Shown: piece after piece, positions 45,955 to 58,004 of the stretch
Numbering within the stretch: the first letter of the stretch is position 1
Layout of the letters: each line of letters opens with the position of its first letter
NCBI GenBank assembly: GCA_023053685.1
Contig: JALIGW010000005.1
Coordinates: forward strand, 27,702,501-27,766,500
Origin: Diadophis punctatus similis
Taxonomy: Eukaryota; Chordata; Lepidosauria; Squamata; Dipsadidae
Reading direction: 5' to 3'
DNA: 64,000 bases
Position numbers and translations under genes: made by a program
Notes under the pieces: model-generated
What the model was told of the DNA's origin: nothing
Database searches by the model: none
The model's input: the letters and a program-made list of their open reading frames with translations, nothing else

Positions 45955-47855
45955 GTCTCTGAGAATTACAGTACATATTTCCCCAGAAGTGGAGAAGATC
46001 CTTACTCTGGACAGGAGAAAATTCACAGAAAATGCTGCCAGATGTGGTAAGATTTTGATTCTTAGTGGACTTATAGAAATGTACTCTAGTGATAGTTTTA
46101 TCTTTAGGTTAAAAAAAATCTCTCATTAAAGACTTCTTCTTTTAAAAAGTTTTATAAGTTTTAGAGCCATTCTCAGCTTTCAGCACACAATTTTCAACTT
46201 GGTTTTAGAGACTTTTAGGAAAGAAAAACTAGGACTGCCAGAGTCTGTTTTTTTATTCAGTAAATCAGGGGATGTGCAAGCAAGCATATCAAGGGATATA
46301 AAAAGCTTCCATTTAACCGTTTTCATAATGCAGTGGTTTTTATAATGCTACCTAAAATCTTCTTGTAACCTCAGAAGTAGATAACCTGTTTAGTTGGAGA
46401 CCCAAATTATGCAGGTTCTTCCAAATACCTCAGACTGGATCTTTCCTATCTTTTCCAGAACTCTGGAACACCAACTATGCACTTCTAATTTGTCAAGAAT
46501 TTAAGATATACTGGCACTTCTGAACGGAAGAATATACTTTAGAATACACTATCCACTAGGCTGAGCCTGGTTTGTGATTGGTCAGATCCTCTCAGTCCAT
46601 TTCTATCTTTCAAGGAATTTTGTAAATCTTGATAAAACTCCTACGTACAGCTTCCAGAGGTCTAAAACTTTCTCCTGGTTGGTCCAGTCCTTCACCTCTG
46701 GACTCCCTGCTAAGGCCTAATAAGTCGTACAGGTTTTTTCTCTCTTTCATCTCCTCCCCCACTCCACTCAGTATTTAGAGTTGTTTTTCACCTTAATTCC
46801 TAAATTTGCATAAACCAAATTCACTCAGACTTTGATGCCATATGGATAACTCCATGACAACAATAACAGCTTGTGGAGCGTCTATGCTACAGAAAGAAAG
46901 GGTTCCACAAATTCCTTCTATAGATTCCTTCTACAGATAGATAATTGCCTTCCCTTATTACAGGTTTATGTATAGCTAAAGAGTAACGTATTCTATATGT
47001 ATTTATCAGTACATTTGATAATATGACACAAATCAATGCCATTTGGCAGTAGAATCTACACAACTATTGTTATTTTTATTGATGAAGGAAGGCAGATACT
47101 TTGACCTATTTCTAAAAGAGTAATTTCACATGAAATTTCTATGTTATCCAAGGAAAGTCTTACAAATTATTTAGTGGATGAAAAGCCTATGGCTGAATTA
47201 TAAATCCATTGTTTTTAGGATGAAGACAGTTTATTAAGCAGCCAAAAAGAAATTTGACACAGACATCCCAAAGATCAGGGGAATATATTTCTGTTTCCTC
47301 ATTTATATACTTTGTGAAGAGTGCATAGGGCAAAACAAAAATGTAAGGACCTAACAATGGCAGATTCTGAATTGTCAGCAATGAGTTTCCTCATGGCTAT
47401 CATTATATCTTTTCTGTTACAATACATTCTGCAACATTATCCCTCTCAGCAGACTGTAAGGCATCTCATCCAGCATTATTTATTAATTAAGGGATTTATA
47501 TGCCCCCCATTAAACAATTGCAATTCCCCATTATGCCAGCTAGTATTTTTAGCATAACATTGTAATAACAATGAGAAATGTATTTGAATTTATAAACACC
47601 TGTCTTCTACCATTTGAAATGTCTTCTTTACTAAATTTGTTTCCTGCATTATATATTTTCACATCAAGTCAGTGAAGAATTAAAACAGATCAATTTCCTG
47701 ATGCAGCATTTCTCGATGTAACGCCAATAAAGCTCAGTTGGATATGTCTGAATTACAATACAAGAATGTCAAAATTGCTTTCAAGAGGGAACAGCACGTT
47801 TTAAAACTCTTTACATGTCACCATAAAGCCTGACTTAGTGTTCTATATATGCTTG
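45955..47855. other. Intergenic stretch
   Basis: No supported feature. Confidence 0.4.
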
Positions 47856-47856
47856 A

Positions 47857-47884
47857 GTGTGTGTGTGTGTGTGTGTGTGTGTGT
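47857..47884. repeat. (GT)n microsatellite
   Basis: About 14 GT units. Confidence 0.95.
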
Positions 47885-48949
47885 TTCCTATCCCCATTAT
47901 TTCAGTGGGAAAGCTTTATGAAGCTGTACAATATTTTGTATTTGTAAACTGAGTTTCTATGTTGAAAAGGAGACATGATATGTGTATCTTATTGGCATGA
48001 TGCTTAAAGTTGCCCCTGAACTGGCACCATCATGGTCAGTAAAGTATTCTTTGTTAGGCAAATGTTGGGGTCCTATATTGACATGGATTTGGTATTATAT
48101 GGCATTTTTATATGCATCATATAAGCTTTTCTTTTGAAAGCCACACATTCTAATTAGGCCAACATGTTCAAGCGAGTACACATATAGAAAAGCCCTGACG
48201 AACAATGACATTCATTAAATAATGATTTAAGAACAACTAGTGATGCCTGCCACATTTTGGTAGTTTTGTGTAAAAGCGCAGATAGTTCTCTCATCTGCAC
48301 AAATGTCTGTTAACATTATTGGATGTTGGGAGATAAGTAAAGTTCACTCCGACTTCACTCAGTTATATGAATTTTCATATTTGCCAGACTAATAGCAAAT
48401 ACTCAGTCTTGTTTTTCTTTGCGTTGTGAATACACATAAGCTTCCTGAATGTATTGACTTCTCTTTGCAACTTATCCTGGCACTGTTGGGAGATTTAAAA
48501 ATGTTAACTAACGGTGGAGGATATTTGCTTTTCTATATCAATATTTGAAAAGGTTCTCTATATTTAAAAACTATAATGTAAAACTTCTGATTTCAGTAGA
48601 AGAATCAGAAATAACTCCGCATTCTGTATTGCTTTTAACATGTAGGGGGTTACTTGTTCGTTGTATATGACTGCTAACAAACAAAGAATAACTCTGTGTG
48701 GGCTAACAATACATAAAAACTATATTATAAAATCAATATAAAACAAATCAAAAATACAATAAGCTTTTAAAAAAGGATTATTTATGCATGTATTTATTTT
48801 ACATAAGTTTAATTAGAAGAATGCCTAATTCTAAAATGACTCTACATGTCTTGCTGTACTTAATTAAAAAGAGAAAAACAAATTAAAAGGAGAATACTGT
48901 AAATATATATGCCTGGGAGAAAACCCATCTCATAGTTTACAGTACTTTA
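47885..48949. other. AT-rich intergenic stretch
   Basis: No supported feature. Confidence 0.4.
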
Positions 48950-49640
48950 CAAAGAGTTTCAGCTTTACAAACAACCTAACCCCAGACCTGGGAATACAGC
49001 ACGTTTTATACATCCTTGTAGCATGAGAGCCAGGCAAATTTCTGGGGGGAATGCAGTTCCAGAGAAGAAGCACCACAAACATGAAGATGAACTTTGGGGA
49101 TTTCACTAGTTGAAGTTGATTAATTGGATGGCTTCAGGGCATCCCCAATCTTACAGGGTTGACAAAATCTATTGGAAACAGACATTTTCTCAAATAGCTA
49201 AGCTAATGCCATGAGGGACTTTATAAGTGACAACCAGCATCTTGAATTATACTTGAAAAGCAACGGGCAACCAATGCAACCTATGGATCATGATATCAAG
49301 TTGGCATAGCAAAGTACAGTCACTAATCAAGAAACTGCCAAGAACACTCCCACCAACACTGACAGGACAAGCCACTGATATATAAACAGAGAGCGAACGC
49401 CTCTCCCTTCGAACACTGATGATGTTACCTATTTGGCTAATGAAATTTCTGCAAGAAAATAAAATAACCAAGCTCAGAGAGTACCTAGGAAGCTAATGCA
49501 CTTTCAATCACCTGTAGTTTTTTGGTGCTGTTCAAGGACAACACCATGTAGAATGTGTTACTGTAATCCATTCATGAGCTAACTAGGGCATGAGTAGTCA
49601 GTTGAAGGGTCTTCATTTCCAGGAACAGGCATAGCTGACA
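48950..49640 (-). mobile_element. Old diverged L2 3' fragment
   Basis: Segments gccatgagggactttataagtgacaa (near 49210) and caacaccatgtagaatgtgttactgtaatcc (near 49540) correspond, on the minus strand, to the KALHG and SRLDYCNALYMG coding regions of the long L2, in the correct order and spacing. Heavily mutated, with an unrelated-looking middle. Confidence 0.6.
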
Positions 49641-49763
49641 ACAACAGAAACCTGTGCAAAGGCTCTCCTTGTCATAGCTGCCACCTGTTCTTCAAGCATA
49701 GCCATGAGTCAAGAAGGCTGCTGACCTCTCACTTGGTGAGAGAATTGATGTCAAATAAATAAA

Positions 49764-49997
49764 GAGCCGAGGTGGCGCAGCGGTTAGAGGCAGTACTGCA
49801 GGCCACTTTAGCTGACTGTGATCCACAGGTCAGCGGTTCAAATCTCACCGGCTCAAGGTTGACTCAGCCTTCCATCCTTCCGAGGTAGGTAAAATGAGGA
49901 CCCAGATTGTTGAGGGCCATGTAAATATATACATTGCTTAATGGTGTAAACCGCTTAGAGAGTGCTTGCACTGTGAAGCGGTATATAACTCACAAAT
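49764..49997 (+). mobile_element. tRNA-derived SINE with AAAT tail
   Basis: Head gagccgaggtggcgcagcgg, B box ggttcaaatc, and the same body as 28417, ending gaagcggtatataac. The tail runs directly into the (AAAT)n tract. Confidence 0.88.
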
Positions 49998-50000
49998 ATA

Positions 50001-50067
<67 letters not shown>

Positions 50068-50128
50068 ATACATAAATACATAAATAAATAAATACATAAA
50101 TAAATAAATACATAAATAAATACACAAA

Positions 50129-50191
<63 letters not shown>

Positions 50192-50193
50192 AA
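49998..50193. repeat. (AAAT)n microsatellite
   Basis: About 48 units with some ACAT variants, grown from the SINE tail. Confidence 0.97.
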
Positions 50194-51158
50194 TACAGTA
50201 TGTTGAATCATTAGTCCTTAGCTGTATATGGTGTATATATTCTTGATCAAAGATTTTTAAAAACACCTTTACTCAAAACATAATAAACAGTATATGGACC
50301 ACCATCACCCAAAAAAACAGAAACAAGATAAATTACTGTAGGTCTACATATTACTCTACCTGTGAGTCTCTATCAGAAATGCATGTCTGTGCTGTCTCTC
50401 CAGATGTTCATAAAGGAATCAATGCATGTGTTTAATCCTATTTTATATGTAACAATTGGTGATCATCACAAGTAGAATAAAATGGAAACAAACACCATTC
50501 TATAAAATGGTGAGGTAGATTGATTTTCCCCTAGAATATTGCACTTAATTCTTTTTTTAAAAAAAATCCTGGACTGTTTTTGGACAAGAATATCCAGACA
50601 AGGGTTTATTGCAGAATTATAAAATTCCACCTCCCACTTATAATCATTCCATTATTGCTAGTGGTCATTATCTCACTGCTGATATCCAAACCCACCTCTT
50701 TAAAAAGTTTTTTAAAAAACCAAGGGTAATGTTTAGCATATCTGCTTCAATGGAGATTATGTTATTTTGTGTCAGTAAGAAGACAAGCTTAACTAGCTGT
50801 AGTATATCTTTTTTTTCCCTTTCAAGAGGTAGGGCAGTGAGATAATGATCAGATTAAACTTTCTGCATTACTGAGACAGAAACCATTCATTATTAACTTT
50901 GTGACTGATATAATGCTAATCAGTCAATAATTTCCCCTTTAAGCTTAGCTCCTAATAACTTCAAAGGCACATCTGTGTAGTTTCCTTGGCAATTACAATT
51001 TGCCACTGTCTTTTTCCAGGATATTTTTCAATTTCCCAATCTAGCCTAGAGCTGGGATTTCCTAGTGATCCGTATACTGGCTACTCAAAAACATTTAACA
51101 GGAACAAGCTTGTCTTCTTACTAACACAGAATATTGAAGCAGATATGCTAAACATTAC
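50194..51158. other. Intergenic stretch
   Basis: No supported feature. Confidence 0.4.
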
Positions 51159-51166
51159 CTTTGGGG

Positions 51167-51658
51167 CAGGGGTGGGTTCTAACTTACCTCGCTGCCGGTT
51201 TGCTTCCTCCCGTGCCACTTGGGCGCGCCACGTGGGTGTGCGCACGCTTCACGCATGTGCATGCGCAGTGGCAAAAAATCCCAAAAAATCCTCGCCAAAA
51301 ACAAGATGGCGACCGCATGCACAGTGCCGGAAACTTGGCTTCTGCGCATGTGCAGAAGAAAAAAAGCAGAAAAAAATTTCAATTTTTTTTAAAATTCCCC
51401 CCAAAAAAGCCAATAACAAGATGGCGACCGCATGCATAGTGCCATAAACTCAGCTTCTGCACATGTGCAGAAGAAAAAAAACCGTAAAAAATTCTAAAAA
51501 AAAATTCTTTAAAAATTTCCAAAAAAATTCCAAAAAAAAGATGGCGGCGCCCACGGACCGGCACTGACCGGACCAGTTCCGTGACATCATGGTGACATCA
51601 CCAACGGGTCGCTACCGGTTCAGGTGAACTGATCCAAACCGGGAGGAACCCACCTCTG
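51167..51658. mobile_element. hAT-type MITE, GGTGGGTTC family, with an internal tandem unit
   Basis: The ends are CAGGGGTGGGTTCTAAC and GGAACCCACCTCTG. Duplications CTTTGGGG (51159-51166) and CTTTGGGA (51659-51666) match at 7 of 8. A segment including acaagatggcgaccgcatgc and gtgcagaagaaaaaa occurs twice (near 51300-51365 and 51416-51480), making this the largest copy of its family. On the minus strand a GAG/GTAAGT donor lies at 51187. Confidence 0.9.
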
Positions 51659-51666
51659 CTTTGGGA

Positions 51667-52062
51667 TTTGTTTGTTTTTTAGCTTCAATGATTCATCCAA
51701 CACAGTCCATCATTTGCAAGAGCATTTTTTCCCCAAGCTAGAACCTTAATCTAGAACTCCATCACAATCAAGGCTCTGTTTTAGGGCCAGATTCAGCATG
51801 CACTCAGCACTCCTATATGGAAAATCTAATAAACTTCCTATTGCTAGTCAAACTTGTCCTTGCTGTAATCTATCCTTCACATGCTGTTATCTTGGCTTTT
51901 CTCCTATCAGATAAGAAAAATCCTGTCACTTATAACATATCCAAGTTTTGCAAAACAGCAGATTAGACTCAGACTTCTGTTAGCAATTATTCCTTCATTT
52001 CTTTGTTAGCAATTATATTTGGGATCTATAATTAGATATTTTGCTTACGCTTTAGAATATAA
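51667..52062. other. Intergenic stretch
   Basis: No supported feature. Confidence 0.35.
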
Positions 52063-53090
52063 TTTTTTTATTGGCCAAGTGTGATTGGACACACAAGGAA
52101 TTTGTCTTGGTGCATATGCTCTCAGTGTACATAAAAGAAAAGATATGTTCGTCAAGAATCATAAGATACAACACTTAATGATAGTCCGGGTACAAATATT
52201 AGGAACTATCATATTAGGAACCAGTCAACATAAATTGTAAGGATACAAGCAACAAAGTTATAGTCATACAGTCATTAGTGGGAGGAGATGGGTGATGGGA
52301 ACGATGAGAAGATTAATAATAGTGCAGACTTAGTAAATAGTTTTGACAGTGTTGAGGGACTTATTTGTTTAGCAGAGTGATGGCGTTCGGGGGAAAAGTG
52401 CTCTTGTGTCTAGTTGTTCTGGTGTGCAGTGCTCTATAGCATCGTTTTGAGGGTAGGACTTGAAACAGTTTGTGTCTAGGATGTGAGGTGTCTGTAAATA
52501 TTTTCACAGCCCTCTTTTTGACTCGTGCAGTATACAGGTCCTCAATGGAAGGCAGGTTGGCAGTAATTGTTTTTTCTGCAGTTCTGATTATCCTCTGAAG
52601 TCTGTGGCTGTCTTGTTGGGTTGCAGAACCAAACCGACAGTTATAGAGGTGCAGATGACAGACTCAATAATTCCTCTGTAGAACTGTATCAGCAGCTCCT
52701 TGGGCAGTTTGAGCTTTCTGAGTTGGCGCAGAAAGAACATTCTTTGTTGTGCTTTTTTGATGATGTTTTTGATGATAGGTGTCCATTTTAGAACTTGCGA
52801 TATGGTAGAACCTAGAAATTTGAAGGTCTCTACTGTTGATACTGTGTTGTCTAGTATTGTAAGAGGTGGAAGTATGGGCAGGTTTCTCCTAAAGTCTACC
52901 ACCATTTCAACGGTTTTGAGTGTATTCAGTTCCAGATTATTCCGGTCGCACCACAAGGTTAGTTGTTCAAACTCCCATCTGTATGCAGATTCATCATTGT
53001 CTCGAATGAGGCCGATCATTGTTGTGTCATCTGCGAACTTCAGTAGTTTAACAGATGGATCGTTAGAGATGCAGTCATTGGTAGGGTTGT
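52063..53090 (-). mobile_element. CR1/Rex1-like LINE 3' third
   Basis: On the minus strand, from 53085 downward: NDPSVKLLKFADDTTMIGLI (FADD catalytic box), WEFEQLTLWCDRNNLELN, KTVEMVVDFRRN, VETFKFLGSTISQ, KAQQRMFFLRQLRKLKLP and FYRGIIESVICTSITV. These are RT palm and C-terminal blocks of a CR1/Rex1/jockey-like LINE. The frame is open from 53019 to 52588, then decays. The 3' end is the minus sequence tgtccaatcacacttggcc followed by aataaa at about 52063-52090. 5' truncated. Confidence 0.82.
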
Positions 53091-53586
53091 TTATAGGATC
53101 ATTTATATTTACATTATCAAATTATTTTAATTTTACAATAAAATCACATAATAATGTTATTTTATTTTTACCCTTTTAAATTTAGCTAGAAATTGTCCAA
53201 GAACTTTAGTTTTAATATGTGCAATGCTGTAAGCCAGTCGGGCCATCTGATGAATGAAAGCAAGATATAACTGCTGCTTTGCTCTACTCTAGTTCTCAAG
53301 TAGTATTGAGCCAAAATCTTATATATTAATTTAGAACAATGTAGAAATAAGGGTTTTTTTTAACCATTATAGCATTTACGGTCCAGTGACTGTACATTGG
53401 AACTTGGAACCCCATAAGCATCTGAGAACATCTGCTGGTGATTGAAAATAGATTAGCACAAGGTTTTTCTCAAATTTCATTCATTACTTTTAAAAAAGTT
53501 ACTCAAGCATGAAAAAAGCCTTAACTAAGTCTAAGCAATAGTTATTTCAATCAGCTTCTCAATTCAAATGAAAATCAAGAAAAGCA
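53091..53586. other. AT-rich intergenic stretch
   Basis: No supported feature. Confidence 0.35.
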
Positions 53587-53594
53587 GCTATCCC

Positions 53595-53700
53595 AGAGGT
53601 CTTCAAATTTGGCAACTTTAATACTTGTGGACTTCCAACTCCCAGAATTCTGGGAGTTGAAGTCCACAAGTCTTAAAGTTGCCAAGTTTGAAGACCTCTG
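53595..53700. mobile_element. Palindromic hAT MITE
   Basis: The ends are CAGAGGTCTTCAAATTTGG and CCAAGTTTGAAGACCTCTG. Duplications AGCTATCC (53587-53594) and AGCTAGCC (53701-53708) match at 7 of 8. Core ACTTCCAACTCCCAGAATTC. 106 bp, almost fully self-complementary. Confidence 0.9.
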
Positions 53701-53708
53701 AGCTAGCC

Positions 53709-54257
53709 TTTATAACTCTGCATCCTTAGTCCATATTTTGTAACGTGTTTGCTTGATTTAATTTATGTGACTACCAATCTCAAATTCATAACTCTGGGTG
53801 GCTAATAGCAATATTCCTCTTGAGATAAGATGTCCCCAGCCATGTTGGAAGTTTAAGAAAGACTTTGGGGACTGACATGAATTGAATTCCTTCCTACTGT
53901 AACTTTATAGAGTGTTTGGCTTGTTCTTTGGCACAGTATGATGTGGGGAAATTGTTATTATTATGATAATTTATTATGATATCGATCTCACTTTTTCACT
54001 ATAAGAATGGGAATAGGTCAAGTCAGTTACAATTCACAAGGGAGGAAATAAAATAAATACAGTTCCGCAAAATCCTGTCAACATTCAGAAATGGTATCCT
54101 TAAATTGGGAACAATATGGAATTTTCACCTGAAGAAAAGTCAAGCAAGACCTTGAGAACAAAACTCAGGTAAGCACTCTCCGCATATCTTATATTGGGCT
54201 TTAATGTACAAAGAGTTTCCATCTGTACCAGGACTCTGTGTCCTGTTCCTCATTTAC
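53709..54257. other. Intergenic stretch
   Basis: No supported feature. Confidence 0.35.
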
Positions 54258-54265
54258 ACATACTG

Positions 54266-55172
54266 TAAAGTGACCAGATATTTTTTTTTAAGCGGGACGG
54301 GGGGGGCCGCCTGGGCGCCGCCATTTGTTTTGCCCTCTGCGCATGTGCAGAATGCTGCGCATGCGCAGAGCGCAAAACAGCAAATGTCGGCATCCAGGTG
54401 AGGTGGGGGGGAGGGGGGGAAGCTGGAGGGCGCTTGGATACCTGCAGCTCGTGACAGGTAAGCTGCCGGCTGCCTCCTTTCCCTGTCTCCCACCTCCCGT
54501 TCGTTGCTTGCCAGCCCGGCCGAAGGGAAGGCGGGAGGCGAGGAAAGGCCTCCCAAAAGGGAGGCGGGCTCCCAAAGCCTCCCCTCCTTTCGGGAGGCCT
54601 TTCCTCGCCTCCCGCCTTCCCTTCGGCCGGGCTGGCAAGCAACGAACGGGAGGCGGGAGACGGGGAAAGGAGGCAGCCGGCAGCTTACCTGCTCCAAGCA
54701 TCCAAGTGCCGCGGTCTCCCGGTCGCCCGCCCGGCCCCAGGGCAATGGCGGCAGCGAGGCGACGGGGGGAAGAAAGGGGAGGGGGATGAGGAAGGGCTGT
54801 TTGCGCCGCTCATAAACTCAAAGCGGCGATGGCTCCTCGTCCCTCACCCCTCCCAACCGCAGCGGCGCCTCCGAGGGCGGGGCTAGGGATGGGGCGGGGG
54901 AAGGAGAGGAGGAGCAGCCTCCCTTCCCCCTCCCCCCAGCTTCCAGCCGCCGCCGGAGGAGTCAACAATGCGGGACGCCCGCCCGCCGCCAACGCCGCCC
55001 ACGGCCGGCCCGAGCTGAGAGGCCTGCTGCCTTTCAGGCCGATTTTTTGAAAGAATGCCCTAGTCGGGCAAACTTTGAAAAAATCGGGACTTTTTAGAAG
55101 GCGGGCGGGACGCGGGACAAATGGTGAAAAAGCGGGTCTGTCCCGCCAAAATCGGGACGTCTGGTCACCTTA
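54266..55172. mobile_element. GC-rich hAT-type element with a giant internal palindrome
   Basis: The ends are TAAAGTGACCAGA and TCTGGTCACCTTA. A perfect 8-bp duplication, ACATACTG, lies at 54258-54265 and 55173-55180. The interior is CpG-rich. Bases 54455-54691 form a 237-bp palindrome with arms of over 100 bp (cagcttacctg and caggtaagctg ends), plus a TGCGCATGCGCA site at 54356-54367 and GC-box-like ggggcggggg near 54891. Subterminal segments share cgggac repeats. Several 100-160 codon frames here arise from the GC-rich palindrome and are not genes. No transposase. Confidence 0.9.
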
Positions 55173-55180
55173 ACATACTG

Positions 55181-56211
55181 GTACCCCCCACCAAAACACT
55201 GAGGGAAGGAAAATGGGTTGCTACATCCTGGTTGGCCATCAATAGTCTGGCCTGGCCCATTCCATATTTCCAGTCCCATATCAAGCTACTTCCCTTTGCC
55301 CAGTGATTTTCCTAAACTGCCTATTAAGCAACCTTTGTAGGGAGAACTACCAGGCTGCCTGGGATTCTTTGACAAGGCACCCAAAGCAGTTATAACTGCT
55401 AGCAATTAGGCTCTCAGTGCTCACAATTTAGTGATGTAAATATGAGTTGAGAGAAAGAAAGATAATCTTTCCGGATTCCATTCAAATTCTAATATGCTCC
55501 CTAGAGTGAGAAAAATGTAAAACAAACTATTACATTAAGGGCACACTTTTTTGTCTAGTCTATCCTTCAGAGTTATTTCTCAAGCAATTTATCTTTGGGA
55601 TTTTAATTCGTAGTAAAGAAACAAAGCATTCCAAAGACATACAAAGCAACACTAAGCTTAAGGGTAAGCAAAACATCAACCATGTTTATAAAAACTGCAA
55701 AATAGTTGTTGTCAGCAGCTACAATACACAAGACTTCTGATTCATGTTGATGGGTTGTCGTTTTTTTTCACATCCCGATCACATTAAATTGATGCTTTAA
55801 TTTTCAAAGTCATGAAGTCTAAAAAATGTAATTAGTGAGGCTTCTAGTATTGAGCTGATAATAAAAGGTGGCTTTTATCTGACACAAGCTATCCTAATTG
55901 TAGAAAAGATAAAAAGTGATAAGACAGATCAAGGCGAGGCAATCCATGGCCCAAGTATCACCCATAGTCATAATATCCTCTAATCATGATTACTGAAAAT
56001 TTAAAGCAGTTTCATGCAGCTTTATAATAACACAGGAAAACTATAAATGTGAAAGTAAGTTCTAAAAATAAGAATTATCAGTTTATTTTTTTAATTGCCC
56101 AAACCTTTTCACCAATTTTAGTTTCACCAACTTTTTCAGAACTCCTCCAGACTTATGTGATGTATACTCACTTTGCAAGACTAGTCTTCCCAGAATGTTG
56201 GCTAATACAAG
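55181..56211. other. AT-rich intergenic stretch
   Basis: No supported feature. Confidence 0.4.
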
Positions 56212-56213
56212 TA

Positions 56214-56370
56214 CCGTAGTTCTCGACTTACAACAGTTCATTCAGTGACCATTCAAAGTTACAACGGCACTGAAAAAAGTAACATGACCTTTTTTCAAAC
56301 TTATGAGCCTTGCACCATCCCCGTGGTCATGTGATCAAAATTCAGATGCTTGGCAATTGACTCATATTTG
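56214..56370. mobile_element. Tigger-like MITE, left part (split by the L2)
   Basis: Begins CCGTAGTTCTCGACTTAC after TA at 56212-56213. It continues with blocks caaagttacaacggcactg and catgtgatcaaaattcag, which also occur in the 28660 element on the opposite strand. It stops at catatttga, where the L2 begins; the right part resumes at 61223. Confidence 0.8.
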
Positions 56371-56790
56371 ACCTTCCGGGGTGGAGCTACAGGGAGATGG
56401 TGGAAGAAGATCTCGCTCCCGAAAATAACCCGAAAACTCTCCGACCTACCACCCGTAAGAGGACTCCCTCAAGAGTTCTTTTTGCCTGGGGGGGAGACAA
56501 TATTACACCAGGCACACATTGAGCCAGCCGGCTCGGCGGATAGCGGTGTCTTTCCCCTTTCGGAGGTCGGTGTGTTGGCGTGTCAGCGTGTTGGCGCCCG
56601 TGAGGACAACCGCCATTGTCGAACAACGCGGAGACCGAAAACAACGCGGAGACCAAAAAGGGCTAAACGGTTAGCCTGCATTGAGGTGCCTGGGCTGTTG
56701 GTGGGGTTAGGGGGATTTCTATCTTATGCCCCCCCCCGCCCGGAAAATCGCTGAGACCGCTAGTACAGCCAGGAGATTGCAAAGATAGCA

Positions 56791-57400
56791 GCGCGGCCGC
56801 CATTCCAGCATTCCACCAGAGCGGCCATTAGCGAGACCCGGTGGCGAGGGCTAGCCTGTTGCTAACTAGCCTGAATCTGGTTGTGAGGACTGATCCATTG
56901 CCAGCGAGCCGGGATTGAGGATTGGGAGGTCTGGGAGGCACCGAGGCAGCTGGCTGAGAGTCGGGAGGTGACAGCGTGGCTGCCATTCCATCGGAGCGCC
57001 CCCCCCTCGATGAAGGCGATACGGCCGCTATTTCAGCAGAGCGGCAGGCAGTTTGATCCGACTGTGAGGGCTAGCCTGTTGCCAACTAGCCAGGACTGAG
57101 GCCGGGGAGACGCCGAGGCGGCTAGCCGATTGACGGAGACAGGGGGATAGCGTGGCTACCATTCCACCGGAGCGCCTCCCCCCCCCTGACGATACGACGA
57201 TACGACCACCATTCCACGAGAGCGGCCGTCAGTGAGATCCGGCGGTGAGGACTGGTGTGCTGTCAGCGAGCCTGGACTGAGATCTGGAAGCGCCGAGGCG
57301 TCTGGCCGAGAGTCGATCGACGGGGACGGAGGTGATAGTGTGGCCGCCATTCCATCGGAGCCCCCCCTCCTCGAACGAAGACGATACGGCCACTATTTCT
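56791..57400 (+). repeat. Tandem ~180-bp units in the L2 5' region
   Basis: The unit start gcgtggc-ygccattcca recurs at 56791, 56974, 57150 and 57338 (spacings 183, 176 and 188). Shared internal marks are gagagcggc, ctagcctgttgc-aactagcc and cgccgaggcggctggcc. That is about 3.5 diverged units, CpG-rich. The position suggests promoter monomers, as in some mammalian L1 5' UTRs (inference). Confidence 0.8.
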
Positions 57401-58004
57401 TTAGAGCTGCCTTTTGGGGAAAGAGAGACCTGCCTGATAGCCCTAATTGAAGAGACCGAGGGCAGACGCATTAAGACACTCGGTGGGGGAGGGTGAGGAG
57501 AGAGGGTGCCCCCCACTAGGATCAGGTCTTCTCCCTGTCTACTGTTAAAACCCAGTACCGCCATTTCGGGGGCTTGAGGAGAAGATCAGTTACTGAATTC
57601 GGTACACCGACTTGCCTGGGAATTGTGGGGGGAGGACTGGTGGAAAGGGTGGTTTTCCCTGCTATGATCGCGAGGAGGAGAAGGACACTTGCTATGAAGA
57701 TCGATAGACTTAAAGCTGTCTTAAGGACTGGAGGTGTGCCCCCCCCTCGACGAACTTCAACTAAGAACATTATTGTTATCCTGAGAACCCCCTTTTTGCC
57801 TTTCCTCTCTGCACAGCACTTTAATTACCTCGACCCCGGGGGAGAGTATCTGTGAGCATGTGTATGGATGAATGGGATGAATAAATGTTTGGTGGCTGAT
57901 ATATGTATACATGAGTGAGCTGGGTGGTTGGACCCGGCCCCCCTCTGCTGAGTGTGGAAACAGAAGCGGAGGGGGGTTCTGGCCCACCCCCAGGCTCAGT
58001 ATGA

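Noticed and set aside
49998..50193. Regularly spaced repeats as a CRISPR array
   Set aside because: Simple (AAAT)n tract with no unique spacers, in a vertebrate-type sequence.
54250..54992. Overlapping 60-163 codon frames on both strands
   Set aside because: They lie inside the GC-rich hAT element and its palindrome. Paired frames mirror each other, and none has a domain.
56350..56754. 134-codon frame at the start of the L2 5' region as a possible ORF1
   Set aside because: It starts outside the element in the Tigger-like flank and shows no RNA-binding, coiled-coil or PHD-like features.
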